Below, one piece after another: positions 16,681 to 23,589 of a stretch of 45,605 bases of DNA. Made by a program: the position numbers and the translations under genes. The notes below the pieces were generated by a model. The model was not told the DNA's origin, made no database searches, and saw only the letters and a list, made by a program, of their open reading frames with translations. Within the stretch, counting starts at the first letter, position 1; each line of letters begins with the position of its first letter. Location of the stretch: NCBI GenBank assembly GCA_964417875.1, contig CAYQJU010000020.1, positions 1 to 45,605 on the forward strand, given 5' to 3'. Source of the stretch: ZC4RG30 sp964417875. GTDB taxonomy: Bacteria > Pseudomonadota > Gammaproteobacteria > Steroidobacterales > Steroidobacteraceae.

Positions 16681-17643
16681 ATGAATTCGCAGCGCAATGC
16701 CGCAGGCAGCCTGCGTCACCTTCTCACCCTCGAAGACCTGTCGCGCAGCGAGTTGGAAATGCTGCTGGAGCGCGCGCAGTACTACTCGCGCCAGTCCGGC
16801 GATGCGGCGCCGCGCTCGGATGTGCTCACCGGCGTCACGGTGGCGAACCTGTTCACCGAGCCTTCCACGCGCACCCGCGTGTCATTCGAGCTGGCCGCCA
16901 AGCGCCTGGGCGCCGATGTGGTGAACCTCGAGGTGCAGCTGTCATCGCGCGTCAAGGGCGAGAGCATGCTCGACACCATCTTCACGCTCGAGGCGCTGCA
17001 TGTGGATGTGTTCGTGCTGCGCGATGCCGAGGTGGGCGTGCCGGCGATGGTGGCGGCGCATGTGGCGCCGCATGTCAGTGTGCTGTCGGCCGGCGAGGCG
17101 CATGTGTCGCATCCCACGCAGGGCCTGCTCGATGCGCTGACCGTGCTGCAGAAGAAGGGCCGCTGCGACGGGCTGTCGATCGCCATCGTCGGCGACATCC
17201 GCCATTCGCGTGTGGCGCGCTCGGCGTACCAGGCCTTCCGCACGCTGGGCGCCACGGACCTGCGCATCGTCGCGCCCCCGGCGCTGATGCCCGATACGGG
17301 CGAGTTCGCCGGCAGCACGCGCTGCACCGACATCCTCGAGGGCATCACCGGCTGCGATGTGGTGATGATGCTGCGCATCCAGAAGGAACGTTTCGCCGAT
17401 ACCGACATTCCCGCCGGCGAGGATTATTTCCGCGAGTTCGGGCTCACGCAGCAGCGGCTGGCGCATGCGCGCCCGGATGCCATCGTGATGCATCCGCAGC
17501 CGATGAACCGCGGCGTCGAGATCGAATCGGCGGTCGCCGACGGCCCGCAGTCGGTGATCCGCCAGCAGGTGGCCAATGGCGTGGCGGTGCGCATGGCCAC
17601 GCTCGAAGTGCTGGCGGCGCCGCTGGCCGGGCGCAGCCGCTGA
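16681..17643 (+). CDS. pyrB: aspartate carbamoyltransferase catalytic subunit
   Basis: The product is 320 aa. It has the carbamoyl-phosphate loop FTEPSTRTRVSFELAAKRLG, then LSSRVKGESMLDTI, the HVSHPTQGLLDAL motif, AIVGDIRHSRVARS and VMHPQPMNRGVEI. It catalyses the second step of pyrimidine synthesis, from carbamoyl phosphate and aspartate to carbamoyl aspartate. The ATG follows ruvX by 16 bases. Pseudomonas has pyrR before and a pyrC-like gene after pyrB; neither is here. The stop overlaps the next gene by one base (TGATG), which ties it to a PyrK-like flavoprotein. Confidence 0.97.
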   Translation: MNSQRNAAGSLRHLLTLEDLSRSELEMLLERAQYYSRQSGDAAPRSDVLTGVTVANLFTEPSTRTRVSFELAAKRLGADVVNLEVQLSSRVKGESMLDTIFTLEALHVDVFVLRDAEVGVPAMVAAHVAPHVSVLSAGEAHVSHPTQGLLDALTVLQKKGRCDGLSIAIVGDIRHSRVARSAYQAFRTLGATDLRIVAPPALMPDTGEFAGSTRCTDILEGITGCDVVMMLRIQKERFADTDIPAGEDYFREFGLTQQRLAHARPDAIVMHPQPMNRGVEIESAVADGPQSVIRQQVANGVAVRMATLEVLAAPLAGRSR

Positions 17644-18539
17644 TGGCCACGCAGGCGAAGCCGCGCGCGCATCGCGGCACCATCTTCGTCGAGAACGCAG
17701 TGGTGATCTCGCAGGAGGAATTTCCCGGCCGGCAGTATGTGCTGCGCCTCACCGCGCCCGAGACCGCCGCGCGCGCCACGCCGGGCAGCTTCGCGCATGT
17801 GTCGGTGGATCCATCCGTCCCGATGCGACGGCCGCTGTCGATCATGCGCGTGGATCGCAGCGCCGGCTGGATCGAGCTGCTGTACAAGATCCATGGCGAG
17901 GGACTGCTGCACCTCGCCTCGCGGCGCGCCGGCGATGTGGTGAACCTGCTGGGGCCCATCGGCCAGGGCTTCCGTCCGGACCCGGAACGGCCGCGCGCGC
18001 TGCTGATCGGCGGCGGCGTGGGCATTCCGCCGATGGTGTTCCTCGCCGATGAACTGCGCGATCGCGCGGCCGAAGGCTTCACCGCGCTGGCCATCCTGGG
18101 TTCGGAACTTCCCTTCCCGTTCCGCGCGCGCCCTTCCACCATCCTCGTGCCCGGCATGCCCGAAGGCGTGATCGCCTGCATGCCGCTGCTCGATGAATGG
18201 GGAGTGCCCAGCCGGCTCACCACGCGCGCCGGTTTCCCCGGCTGCCATGACGGCTATGTGACCGATCTTGCGCGGCTGTGGCTGCAGCAGCTCGACTCCG
18301 GCGTGCGCGCCGAGGTGCAGATCTTCTCCTGCGGCCCCACGCCGATGCTGCGCGCCGTGGCGGCGCTGGCGCGGGAGTTCGACCTGCCCTGCCAGGTTTC
18401 GCTGGAGGAATACATGGCCTGCGCCGTGGGCGGATGCGCCGGCTGCACGGTGGAAGTGCAGACTGCCGCCGGACCTGCAATGAAGCGCGTCTGCGTCGAC
18501 GGACCGGTGTTCGACGCGTCTACGGTTTTCGTAAATTGA
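17643..18539 (+). CDS. PyrK-like dihydroorotate dehydrogenase electron transfer subunit
   Basis: The product is 298 aa, somewhat longer than the usual PyrK of about 260 aa. The order of domains is that of the ferredoxin reductase family: an FAD domain with VPMRRPLSIMRV (flavin-binding RPLS) and YKIHGEGLLHLA, an NAD domain with ALLIGGGVGIPPMVFLADEL and FSCGPTPMLRAVA, and a C-terminal 2Fe-2S site with Cys260, Cys265, Cys268 and Cys284 (CAVGGCAGC ... KRVCVDGPVF). These spacings fit PyrK, which passes electrons from class 1B dihydroorotate dehydrogenase to NAD. No pyrD is adjacent. Most gammaproteobacteria use the quinone-linked class 2 enzyme, so the partner is unknown. The start is translationally coupled to pyrB. 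Confidence 0.85.
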   Translation: MATQAKPRAHRGTIFVENAVVISQEEFPGRQYVLRLTAPETAARATPGSFAHVSVDPSVPMRRPLSIMRVDRSAGWIELLYKIHGEGLLHLASRRAGDVVNLLGPIGQGFRPDPERPRALLIGGGVGIPPMVFLADELRDRAAEGFTALAILGSELPFPFRARPSTILVPGMPEGVIACMPLLDEWGVPSRLTTRAGFPGCHDGYVTDLARLWLQQLDSGVRAEVQIFSCGPTPMLRAVAALAREFDLPCQVSLEEYMACAVGGCAGCTVEVQTAAGPAMKRVCVDGPVFDASTVFVN

Positions 18540-18590
18540 GCCTGATCATGCCGATGGCGGGTGCGTCATCGGCCCGGCACACGTATCCTT

Positions 18591-18607
18591 GGAGTCAAAG
18601 CGACTCC
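18591..18607 (+). promoter_or_regulatory. small inverted repeat in the 5' leader of the first exported methyltransferase-fold gene
   Basis: GGAGTC (18591-18596) and GACTCC (18602-18607) form a six-pair stem with a five-base loop, 20 bases before the ATG at 18628 and just upstream of its GAGAGGGG ribosome binding site. It could be an operator or a leader hairpin; there is no T-run. Confidence 0.35.
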
Positions 18608-18627
18608 ACGTTGAGAGGGGTATCCCG

Positions 18628-19455
18628 ATGAGAAATTCCGTGTCGCGGCGTCTTGCCGCCACCCTGGTCCTGGCAGCATCCGCTGCACTGACGACATCCA
18701 TCGCCAGCGAGGCACCAGCCACCGCCAACGAGGCACCGGCCGCCTCGCCGATTCCGCCGAAGCCCTACACCATTCCCTCGCGCGGCATTCCCAAGCACAT
18801 CCGCGAAGCAGTGGAATCGCCGAACCGCACCGAGCAGTTCCGCGAGATGGACGGCTGGAACCGGCCCGCCGAGATTCTCGCGCTGTCGGGCTTGCGCAAG
18901 GGCGCGCGCGTGGTCGAGTTCGGGCCCTACGATCTCTATTACACCGAGATGCTGCTCGAGGCCATCGGGCCGAAGGGCGAGCTGCACATCTATGAGGTGC
19001 CCGACATCGACGAGCAGGTCGGCGAGCGCAACCGCGAGTTCGCCGCCAAGCACGAGAACGTGACCTACAGCGGCGCCGACTTCAACGAGATCGAGTTCCC
19101 GCGCCAGGTCGACCTTGTGTTCAACAACCTCTACTTCCACGAAATGCTGCTGCGTGGCACGCAGCTTGAGCCGCTGCACAGCAAGCTGTTCAAGGCGATG
19201 AAGCCGGGCGCCATCTACCTGGCGATCGACCACACGGCGGTGCTGGGCACCGAGACCAACCACACCGGCACCCTGCACCGCATCGATCCGGGCATCATGC
19301 GTGCGCACATTGGTTCCGGCGGCTTCGAGCTGGTCGAAGACAGCCGCCTGCTCGAGAACCATTCGGACGATCGCACCTGGCCGGCCTTCGAGCCGGGCAA
19401 GCGGGTGCAGACCGACCGCACGGTGTACAAGTTCAGGAAGCCCATCGTCTATTGA
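18628..19455 (+). CDS. exported methyltransferase-fold protein (COG4798-like), copy 1
   Basis: The product is 275 aa. The ATG at 18628 is chosen because GAGAGGGG lies just upstream and the N-terminus is then a signal peptide (RNSVSRRLAATLVLAASAAL, cleavage near TSIASEA). The mature part has a class I methyltransferase-like Rossmann fold, but the SAM-binding motif I reads VVEFGPYDLYYTEML rather than a Gly-rich GxGxG loop. Further marks are VDLVFNNLYFHEMLL, MKPGAIYLAIDHTA and HRIDPGIMRAHIGSGGFELV. It matches the 'predicted methyltransferase' group recalled as COG4798, common in proteobacteria and of unknown role. A terminator follows. Copy 2 lies 178 bases downstream. Confidence 0.8.
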   Translation: MRNSVSRRLAATLVLAASAALTTSIASEAPATANEAPAASPIPPKPYTIPSRGIPKHIREAVESPNRTEQFREMDGWNRPAEILALSGLRKGARVVEFGPYDLYYTEMLLEAIGPKGELHIYEVPDIDEQVGERNREFAAKHENVTYSGADFNEIEFPRQVDLVFNNLYFHEMLLRGTQLEPLHSKLFKAMKPGAIYLAIDHTAVLGTETNHTGTLHRIDPGIMRAHIGSGGFELVEDSRLLENHSDDRTWPAFEPGKRVQTDRTVYKFRKPIVY

Positions 19456-19489
19456 TCAACCTTCCGGGGCGACCAGCCCGCGGTTGATC
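19454..19489 (+). repeat. inverted repeat overlapping the stop of methyltransferase-fold copy 1
   Basis: GATCAACC (19454-19461) and GGTTGATC (19482-19489) flank a GC-rich 20-base loop. The repeat starts inside the stop codon of copy 1 and precedes the terminator hairpin, so it may add a second stem to the 3' end of the transcript. Confidence 0.45.
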
Positions 19490-19492
19490 CTG

Positions 19493-19519
19493 AAGGGAGC
19501 GCCACGGCGCTCCCTTTTT
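19493..19519 (+). terminator. Rho-independent terminator after methyltransferase-fold copy 1
   Basis: The stem AAGGGAGCGC pairs with GCGCTCCCTT around a CACG loop and is followed by a run of Ts (19515-19519). This is the clearest intrinsic terminator in the window and it separates the two paralogous genes into different transcripts. Confidence 0.9.
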
Positions 19520-19633
19520 CGTTGCGTCAGGAAAAATCAGGCCGGGTGGGGTGTCCTGCCGCAGCCGCCGGGCGCGTATGCTTCGCATCAACGGAACGCA
19601 CCGGATCGCGTGACAGACACAGGGGGACTCAAG

Positions 19634-20428
19634 ATGAACAGGAAAGCCTGGCGGCAGATCGCCGCCTCGATGATGCTCGCGGCTTCGGCCGCACTGGTGC
19701 CGGCGCAGGCCGGCGAGGCGCCCGCGCCGGCGCCCGCCAAGCCCTATGCGGTGCCGGCCGGCATTCCCGAATATATCCGCGCGGCGGTGCAGTCGCCGGA
19801 GCGCACGCCGGCCATGACGGCGCGCGATGCCGACCGCAAGCCGGCTGAGCTGCTGGCGCTGTCGGGCGTGAAGCCCGGCGACAAGGTGATCGAGTTCGCC
19901 GGCTTCGGCCAGTATTTCACCACGATGCTGAGCCACATCGTCGGCGAGCAGGGCTCGGTGCATGTGATCGACCTGCCCTATACCGAGGCACGCAGCGGCG
20001 AGGCCACCCGCGCCTTCGTGCAGAAGCACCCGAACACCCGCTATGAGGTGGTCGACTACAACGCGGTGACGCTGCCTTCCGGGGTCGATGTGGTGTTCAA
20101 CGTGCTCTATTACCACGACCTGCCGCTGCAGGAGATCGACACGGCAAAGCTCAACGCGAAGATCTTCGCGGCGCTGAAGCCGGGCGGAATCTTCTTCGTC
20201 GTCGACCACAATGCGGCGCCCGGCTCCGGCACGCGCGACACCGAGCGCCTGCATCGCATCGATCCGGAGGTGATCCGCAAGGAAGTGCAGGCCGCAGGCT
20301 TCGAGCTGGTCGAGGACAGCAAGCTGCTGGCCAATCCCGAGGACGACCATAGCTGGATGGTGTTCGCCCAGGGCCGCCGGGGCACCACGGACCAGGCGGT
20401 GCTGAAGTTCCGCAAGCCGGCGCGCTGA
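19634..20428 (+). CDS. exported methyltransferase-fold protein (COG4798-like), copy 2
   Basis: The product is 264 aa, with an ATG preceded by AGGGGGA. Residues 1-26 are a signal peptide (RKAWRQIAASMMLAASAAL, cleavage after AQA). The mature protein aligns along its length with copy 1: GIPEYIRAAVQSPERT, RKPAELLALSGVKPGD, VDVVFNVLYYHDLPL, KPGGIFFVVDHNA, HRIDPEVIRKEVQAAGFELV and VLKFRKP. The SAM motif I reads VIEFAGFGQYFTTML, again degenerate. The two genes look like an old tandem duplication. Because the periplasm is not known to hold SAM, either the protein works on a different ligand or it is imported for another role; this is inference. Confidence 0.8.
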   Translation: MNRKAWRQIAASMMLAASAALVPAQAGEAPAPAPAKPYAVPAGIPEYIRAAVQSPERTPAMTARDADRKPAELLALSGVKPGDKVIEFAGFGQYFTTMLSHIVGEQGSVHVIDLPYTEARSGEATRAFVQKHPNTRYEVVDYNAVTLPSGVDVVFNVLYYHDLPLQEIDTAKLNAKIFAALKPGGIFFVVDHNAAPGSGTRDTERLHRIDPEVIRKEVQAAGFELVEDSKLLANPEDDHSWMVFAQGRRGTTDQAVLKFRKPAR

Positions 20429-20517
20429 AGTTCGCCTTGCGATGATGGCGTCTCCGTGCCGGGGACGCCAGGAGCCGCTGCGTTCCCGCATGCAGCGGCC
20501 CGGCCCGAATCTGTTAC

Positions 20518-20558
20518 TGGCAGTCACTTGACTCCCGGTGGGCGATTGGCAGTAATAG
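20518..20558 (+). promoter_or_regulatory. predicted promoter with paired TGGCAGT operators before the first MmyB-type regulator
   Basis: The -35 TTGACT (20528-20533) is 17 bases from a -10 AGTAAT (20551-20556). TGGCAGT occurs at 20518-20524, within the palindrome ACTGGCAGT, and again at 20547-20553, overlapping the -10. TTACTG and CAGTAA form an outward inverted pair around the promoter. This layout suits autorepression by the regulator just downstream; binding is inference. Confidence 0.45.
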
Positions 20559-20595
20559 CCCCTCCACTCATAACCATAACTAGATGGGGGGAGAG

Positions 20596-21558
20596 ATGCA
20601 GACGGAGTCCGCGAATCCCGCGGCCGCGATGGTGCGGCCGGTCAGATCCGGAACCGGGGTCAAGGAACGATCCAGCCTCCGGACGACCATCGATCACCAG
20701 CGCTCGGAATTCCTGCGCCGCTGTCGCGCGCGCCTGGAACCGGAGAATGTCGGCCTTGCACCCGAGGCCCGCGCGCGCGGCGGCGGGCTGCGCCGCCAGG
20801 ACGTGGCCAAGCTCTCTGGCGTGAGCGCCTCCTGGTACACCTGGCTCGAGCAGGGCCGGGACATCCGCGTCTCGGACGACGTGCTCGATCGCGTCAGCCA
20901 GACGCTGCAGCTCAGCGACGAGGAACGCATCTATCTTTTCTCGCTGGTGCAGCGCCGGCCGCCCCCGCTGGGCCCGGGCATGCTCACCGAATGCCCCGCC
21001 GATGTGGAGCGCATGATCCGCAACATGCCGATGCCGGCGGTGGTGATGAACCTGCGCTGTGACGTGCTGGCGTGGAATGCCGTCAACAGCGTGCTGTATC
21101 GCGATTATTCGGCCGTGCCTGCGGCTGAACGCAATCTGCTCGAGATCCTGATGATCCGGCCGGTGCACACCATGTCGCCCGCGCAGCAGGAGGCGATGGG
21201 CCGCCGGCTGATCGGCCGCCTGCGCTATGACTTCAGCCGCTGCGCGGATGATCCGAAGTTCGAGTCGCTGGTGCATCGCCTGCTGGCGCTGTCGCCGGTG
21301 TTCCGCACGCTCTGGCGCATGCCCGATGTGGCGCTGGAGGCCTATGGGCCGCATACCTTCAACCATGCGCGCTTCGGCGAGGTGACCTTCGAGCACACCT
21401 CCTACATCCCGGACGGCCATCCCACCATCCGCGTCGTGGTTTGCACGCCCCACAGCCTGTCGGCGATGCGTGCGGTCAGCGTGGTGAATGCCGAGCTGGA
21501 TACCGGCGCCGAAGCGCTGCCGGCACCGCGCAAGGAGCCGGTCCTGCGGTTGGCGTGA
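20596..21558 (+). CDS. XRE-family regulator with MmyB-like ligand-binding domain, copy 1
   Basis: The product is about 320 aa. The ATG at 20596 is preferred over one at 20584 because the GGGGGGAG between them is a good ribosome binding site. Residues about 35-105 are a helix-turn-helix of the Cro/C1 type (GGLRRQDVAKLSGVSASWYT, WLEQGRDIRVSDDVLDRVSQ, LQLSDEERIYLF). The rest is the PAS-like MmyB ligand-binding domain with VVMNLRCDVLAWNAVNS, RRLIGRLRYDFSRCADDPKF and TFEHTSYIPDGHPTIRVVV. Members of this group often control nearby oxidoreductase or hydrolase genes. A candidate self-operator lies upstream. Confidence 0.9.
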   Translation: MQTESANPAAAMVRPVRSGTGVKERSSLRTTIDHQRSEFLRRCRARLEPENVGLAPEARARGGGLRRQDVAKLSGVSASWYTWLEQGRDIRVSDDVLDRVSQTLQLSDEERIYLFSLVQRRPPPLGPGMLTECPADVERMIRNMPMPAVVMNLRCDVLAWNAVNSVLYRDYSAVPAAERNLLEILMIRPVHTMSPAQQEAMGRRLIGRLRYDFSRCADDPKFESLVHRLLALSPVFRTLWRMPDVALEAYGPHTFNHARFGEVTFEHTSYIPDGHPTIRVVVCTPHSLSAMRAVSVVNAELDTGAEALPAPRKEPVLRLA

Positions 21559-21625
21559 CCGCGGCGCGGGCCGCCTTGACGCGCTGACGGGGATCGGGGG
21601 TAATGCGGCCCCTGCGATTTTCCGG

Positions 21626-22570
21626 ATGCGCGAACCAATCATGACGGGCCGCAATGCGACTGGAGATTCCGCCGCGCCCCTCCCAGCCGCGGCGCGGGCC
21701 GACGCCGCAGGCAAGGCCCGGCCGCGCCTGCGCACCCCGCTGGATCACCAGCGCTCGGAATTCCTGCGCCGCTGCCGGCTGCGCCTGAAGCCGGAGGATG
21801 TGGGACTGCCGCCCAGCAGCCGCTCGCGCACCGGCGGGCTGCGGCGCGAGGATGTGGCGGCGCTGTCGGGCGTGAGTGCCTCCTGGTACACGTGGCTGGA
21901 ACAGGGCCGCGACATCCGTGTGTCCGATGCCGTGCTCGAGCGCGTCTGCCAGGCGCTGCGCCTCAGCGACGATGAGCGCACCTTCCTTTATTCCCTGGTG
22001 CAGCACCGCCTGCCGCGCCTGCCGCAGGACACCGGCAGCGAGGCGCCGGCGGACGTGCTGCGCATGATCCATTCGCTGCCGCACCCGGCCGTGGTGATGA
22101 ACCTGCGCTGCGACATCCTGGCGTGGAATGCGGCCAACAGCGAACTGTATTTCGACTATGGCCGGCTGCCACCGAACGAGCGCAACCTGCTGGAGATGCT
22201 GCTGACGCGACCGGCCGACCAGCTCTCCCCGGCGCAGCTGGAAAACGCGGTGCGCCGGCTCATCGGACGACTGCGCTTCGACTACAGCAAGTGTGCCGAT
22301 GATCCGAAGTTCGACGCGCTGTTCCGGAGGCTGGTCACCGCATCGCCGCTGTTCGCGCGCCTGTGGCGCGTGCCGGATGTGGCGCTGAATGCCTTCGGCC
22401 TGCACAGCATGCAGCACCCGCGCTTCGGGCAGCTCACCTTCGAGCACACTTCCTATGTGCCGGACGGCCATCCGTACATCCGCGTGGTGGTGTGCACGCC
22501 GGAGAATGCGGCGGCGAAGCGCGCGGTGGAAATCGTCAATGCGGAACGCACCGGGGCGGGCAACGCCTGA
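21626..22570 (+). CDS. XRE-family regulator with MmyB-like ligand-binding domain, copy 2
   Basis: The product is 314 aa from ATG 21626 (309 aa if the ATG at 21641 is used; neither has a clear Shine-Dalgarno). It is a close paralogue of the gene before it, sharing HQRSEFLRRCR, GVSASWYTWLEQGRDIRVSD, VVMNLRCDILAWNA, RRLIGRLRFDYSKCADDPKF and FEHTSYVPDGHPYIRVVVCT. The helix-turn-helix and MmyB domain lie in the same positions. The gap between the two genes is 67 bases with no obvious promoter, so they may share a transcript. It converges on the metallo-beta-lactamase-fold gene 59 bases further on. Ligand and targets are unknown. Confidence 0.9.
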   Translation: MREPIMTGRNATGDSAAPLPAAARADAAGKARPRLRTPLDHQRSEFLRRCRLRLKPEDVGLPPSSRSRTGGLRREDVAALSGVSASWYTWLEQGRDIRVSDAVLERVCQALRLSDDERTFLYSLVQHRLPRLPQDTGSEAPADVLRMIHSLPHPAVVMNLRCDILAWNAANSELYFDYGRLPPNERNLLEMLLTRPADQLSPAQLENAVRRLIGRLRFDYSKCADDPKFDALFRRLVTASPLFARLWRVPDVALNAFGLHSMQHPRFGQLTFEHTSYVPDGHPYIRVVVCTPENAAAKRAVEIVNAERTGAGNA

Positions 22571-22629
22571 CCGGGTGCGTCGAGCCGGCGGCTGTCAACG
22601 TCGCGCCGGTGCGGCGCCCGGAGGCGACT

Positions 22630-23589
22630 TCAGACGATCGAAACCCCAAGCTCGCGCGCGCGATAGGCGAGCCCCGGATAGGCGTTGCGGATCAGCTGCG
22701 CAGGATCACCCCACTCGGCCTCGAACTCCGCCGCGGGACGCGCCTCGATCATCTCGCTGGCACTCTTGCCCTGTGCCAGCAGGCGCGCAAGGCGCTGGCG
22801 CAGGGTGTCGAGCATCGCCGCCTCGGCCTTCACATGCACCAGGTCCTGCGGCGCGCCGATGCCGGGGATGACCTTCGTGCGCTCATCGGCCAGGCCGGCA
22901 AGGGTGCCGGCGGCGGTGGCGAGGCCGCCGATCCAGCCATTGCTGTCCGGATCGACCAGCGGGAAGCGGTCCACCGCGACCACGTCGCCGGCCACCAGCA
23001 CATTGGCGCGACGGAAGAACACATACAGGTCGCCATCGGTATGCGCCTGTCCCAGATGGCCGTATTCGATGCGCTCGCCGCCGAAGTCGATCGCGTCGGT
23101 GGTGTAGAAGGTCACGCCGGGCTGCGCGGGCTTCGGCAGCGGATCGAAGCGGCGCTGCTGCCAGCGGCTGTCGATGTCGGTGGTGAGCCAAAGGCGGGTG
23201 TACTCGTGCGCGATGATGCGCGTACCGGCGCGACCCAGCACCTCGTTCGAGCCGGTCTGCTCGTGGTGCCAGTGGGTGTTGAACAGGGTGTGCACATTGC
23301 GGCTGCCGGTGAGGCGCTCCACCTCGCGCAGCAGGCGCGCGGAATGGGCGGGCGAGCCGCCATCGACCATCAGCACGCCGTCCGTTGATCCGAACACGGT
23401 GACATTGCCGCCGCAGCCAGTGACCAGCCACAGCCGGTCGGCGAGTTCGGTCACCTGCAGCGCGTCGGTGCCGGTGCCGGCGTCGGTGCCGGTGCTGGCA
23501 CTGGCGCCGGCGGCCCGGACGGGCGCGCCGAAGGCCGACATCGCAAGTGCCGCGGCCGGCGCCGCGGCGAGGAAATGGCGTCGCTGCAT
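22630..23589 (-). CDS. exported metallo-beta-lactamase-fold hydrolase with variant metal site
   Basis: The product is 319 aa. The N-terminus MQRRHFLAAAPAAALAMSAF is a Tat-like signal (twin Arg), followed by a Gly/Thr/Asp-rich spacer (about 28-43). The MBL core has VLMVDGGSPAHSARLLREV, the metal motif NTHWHHEQTGSN (His106, His108, Glu110, Gln111), GQAHTDGDLYV (His183) and LVAGDVVAVDRFP (Asp202). In standard enzymes the motif is HxHxDH; here Asp-His is replaced by Glu-Gln, a variant I recall from a subset of exported MBL proteins. The ATG overlaps the ankyrin gene stop by one base (TGATG), so it is the last gene of the four-gene block. Substrate is unknown. Confidence 0.85.
   Translation of the reverse strand: MQRRHFLAAAPAAALAMSAFGAPVRAAGASASTGTDAGTGTDALQVTELADRLWLVTGCGGNVTVFGSTDGVLMVDGGSPAHSARLLREVERLTGSRNVHTLFNTHWHHEQTGSNEVLGRAGTRIIAHEYTRLWLTTDIDSRWQQRRFDPLPKPAQPGVTFYTTDAIDFGGERIEYGHLGQAHTDGDLYVFFRRANVLVAGDVVAVDRFPLVDPDSNGWIGGLATAAGTLAGLADERTKVIPGIGAPQDLVHVKAEAAMLDTLRQRLARLLAQGKSASEMIEARPAAEFEAEWGDPAQLIRNAYPGLAYRARELGVSIV

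Noticed and set aside
18570..18595. Possible sigma54 promoter before the first methyltransferase-fold gene
   Set aside because: The GG and TTGG elements are about three bases too far apart for a -24/-12 promoter.
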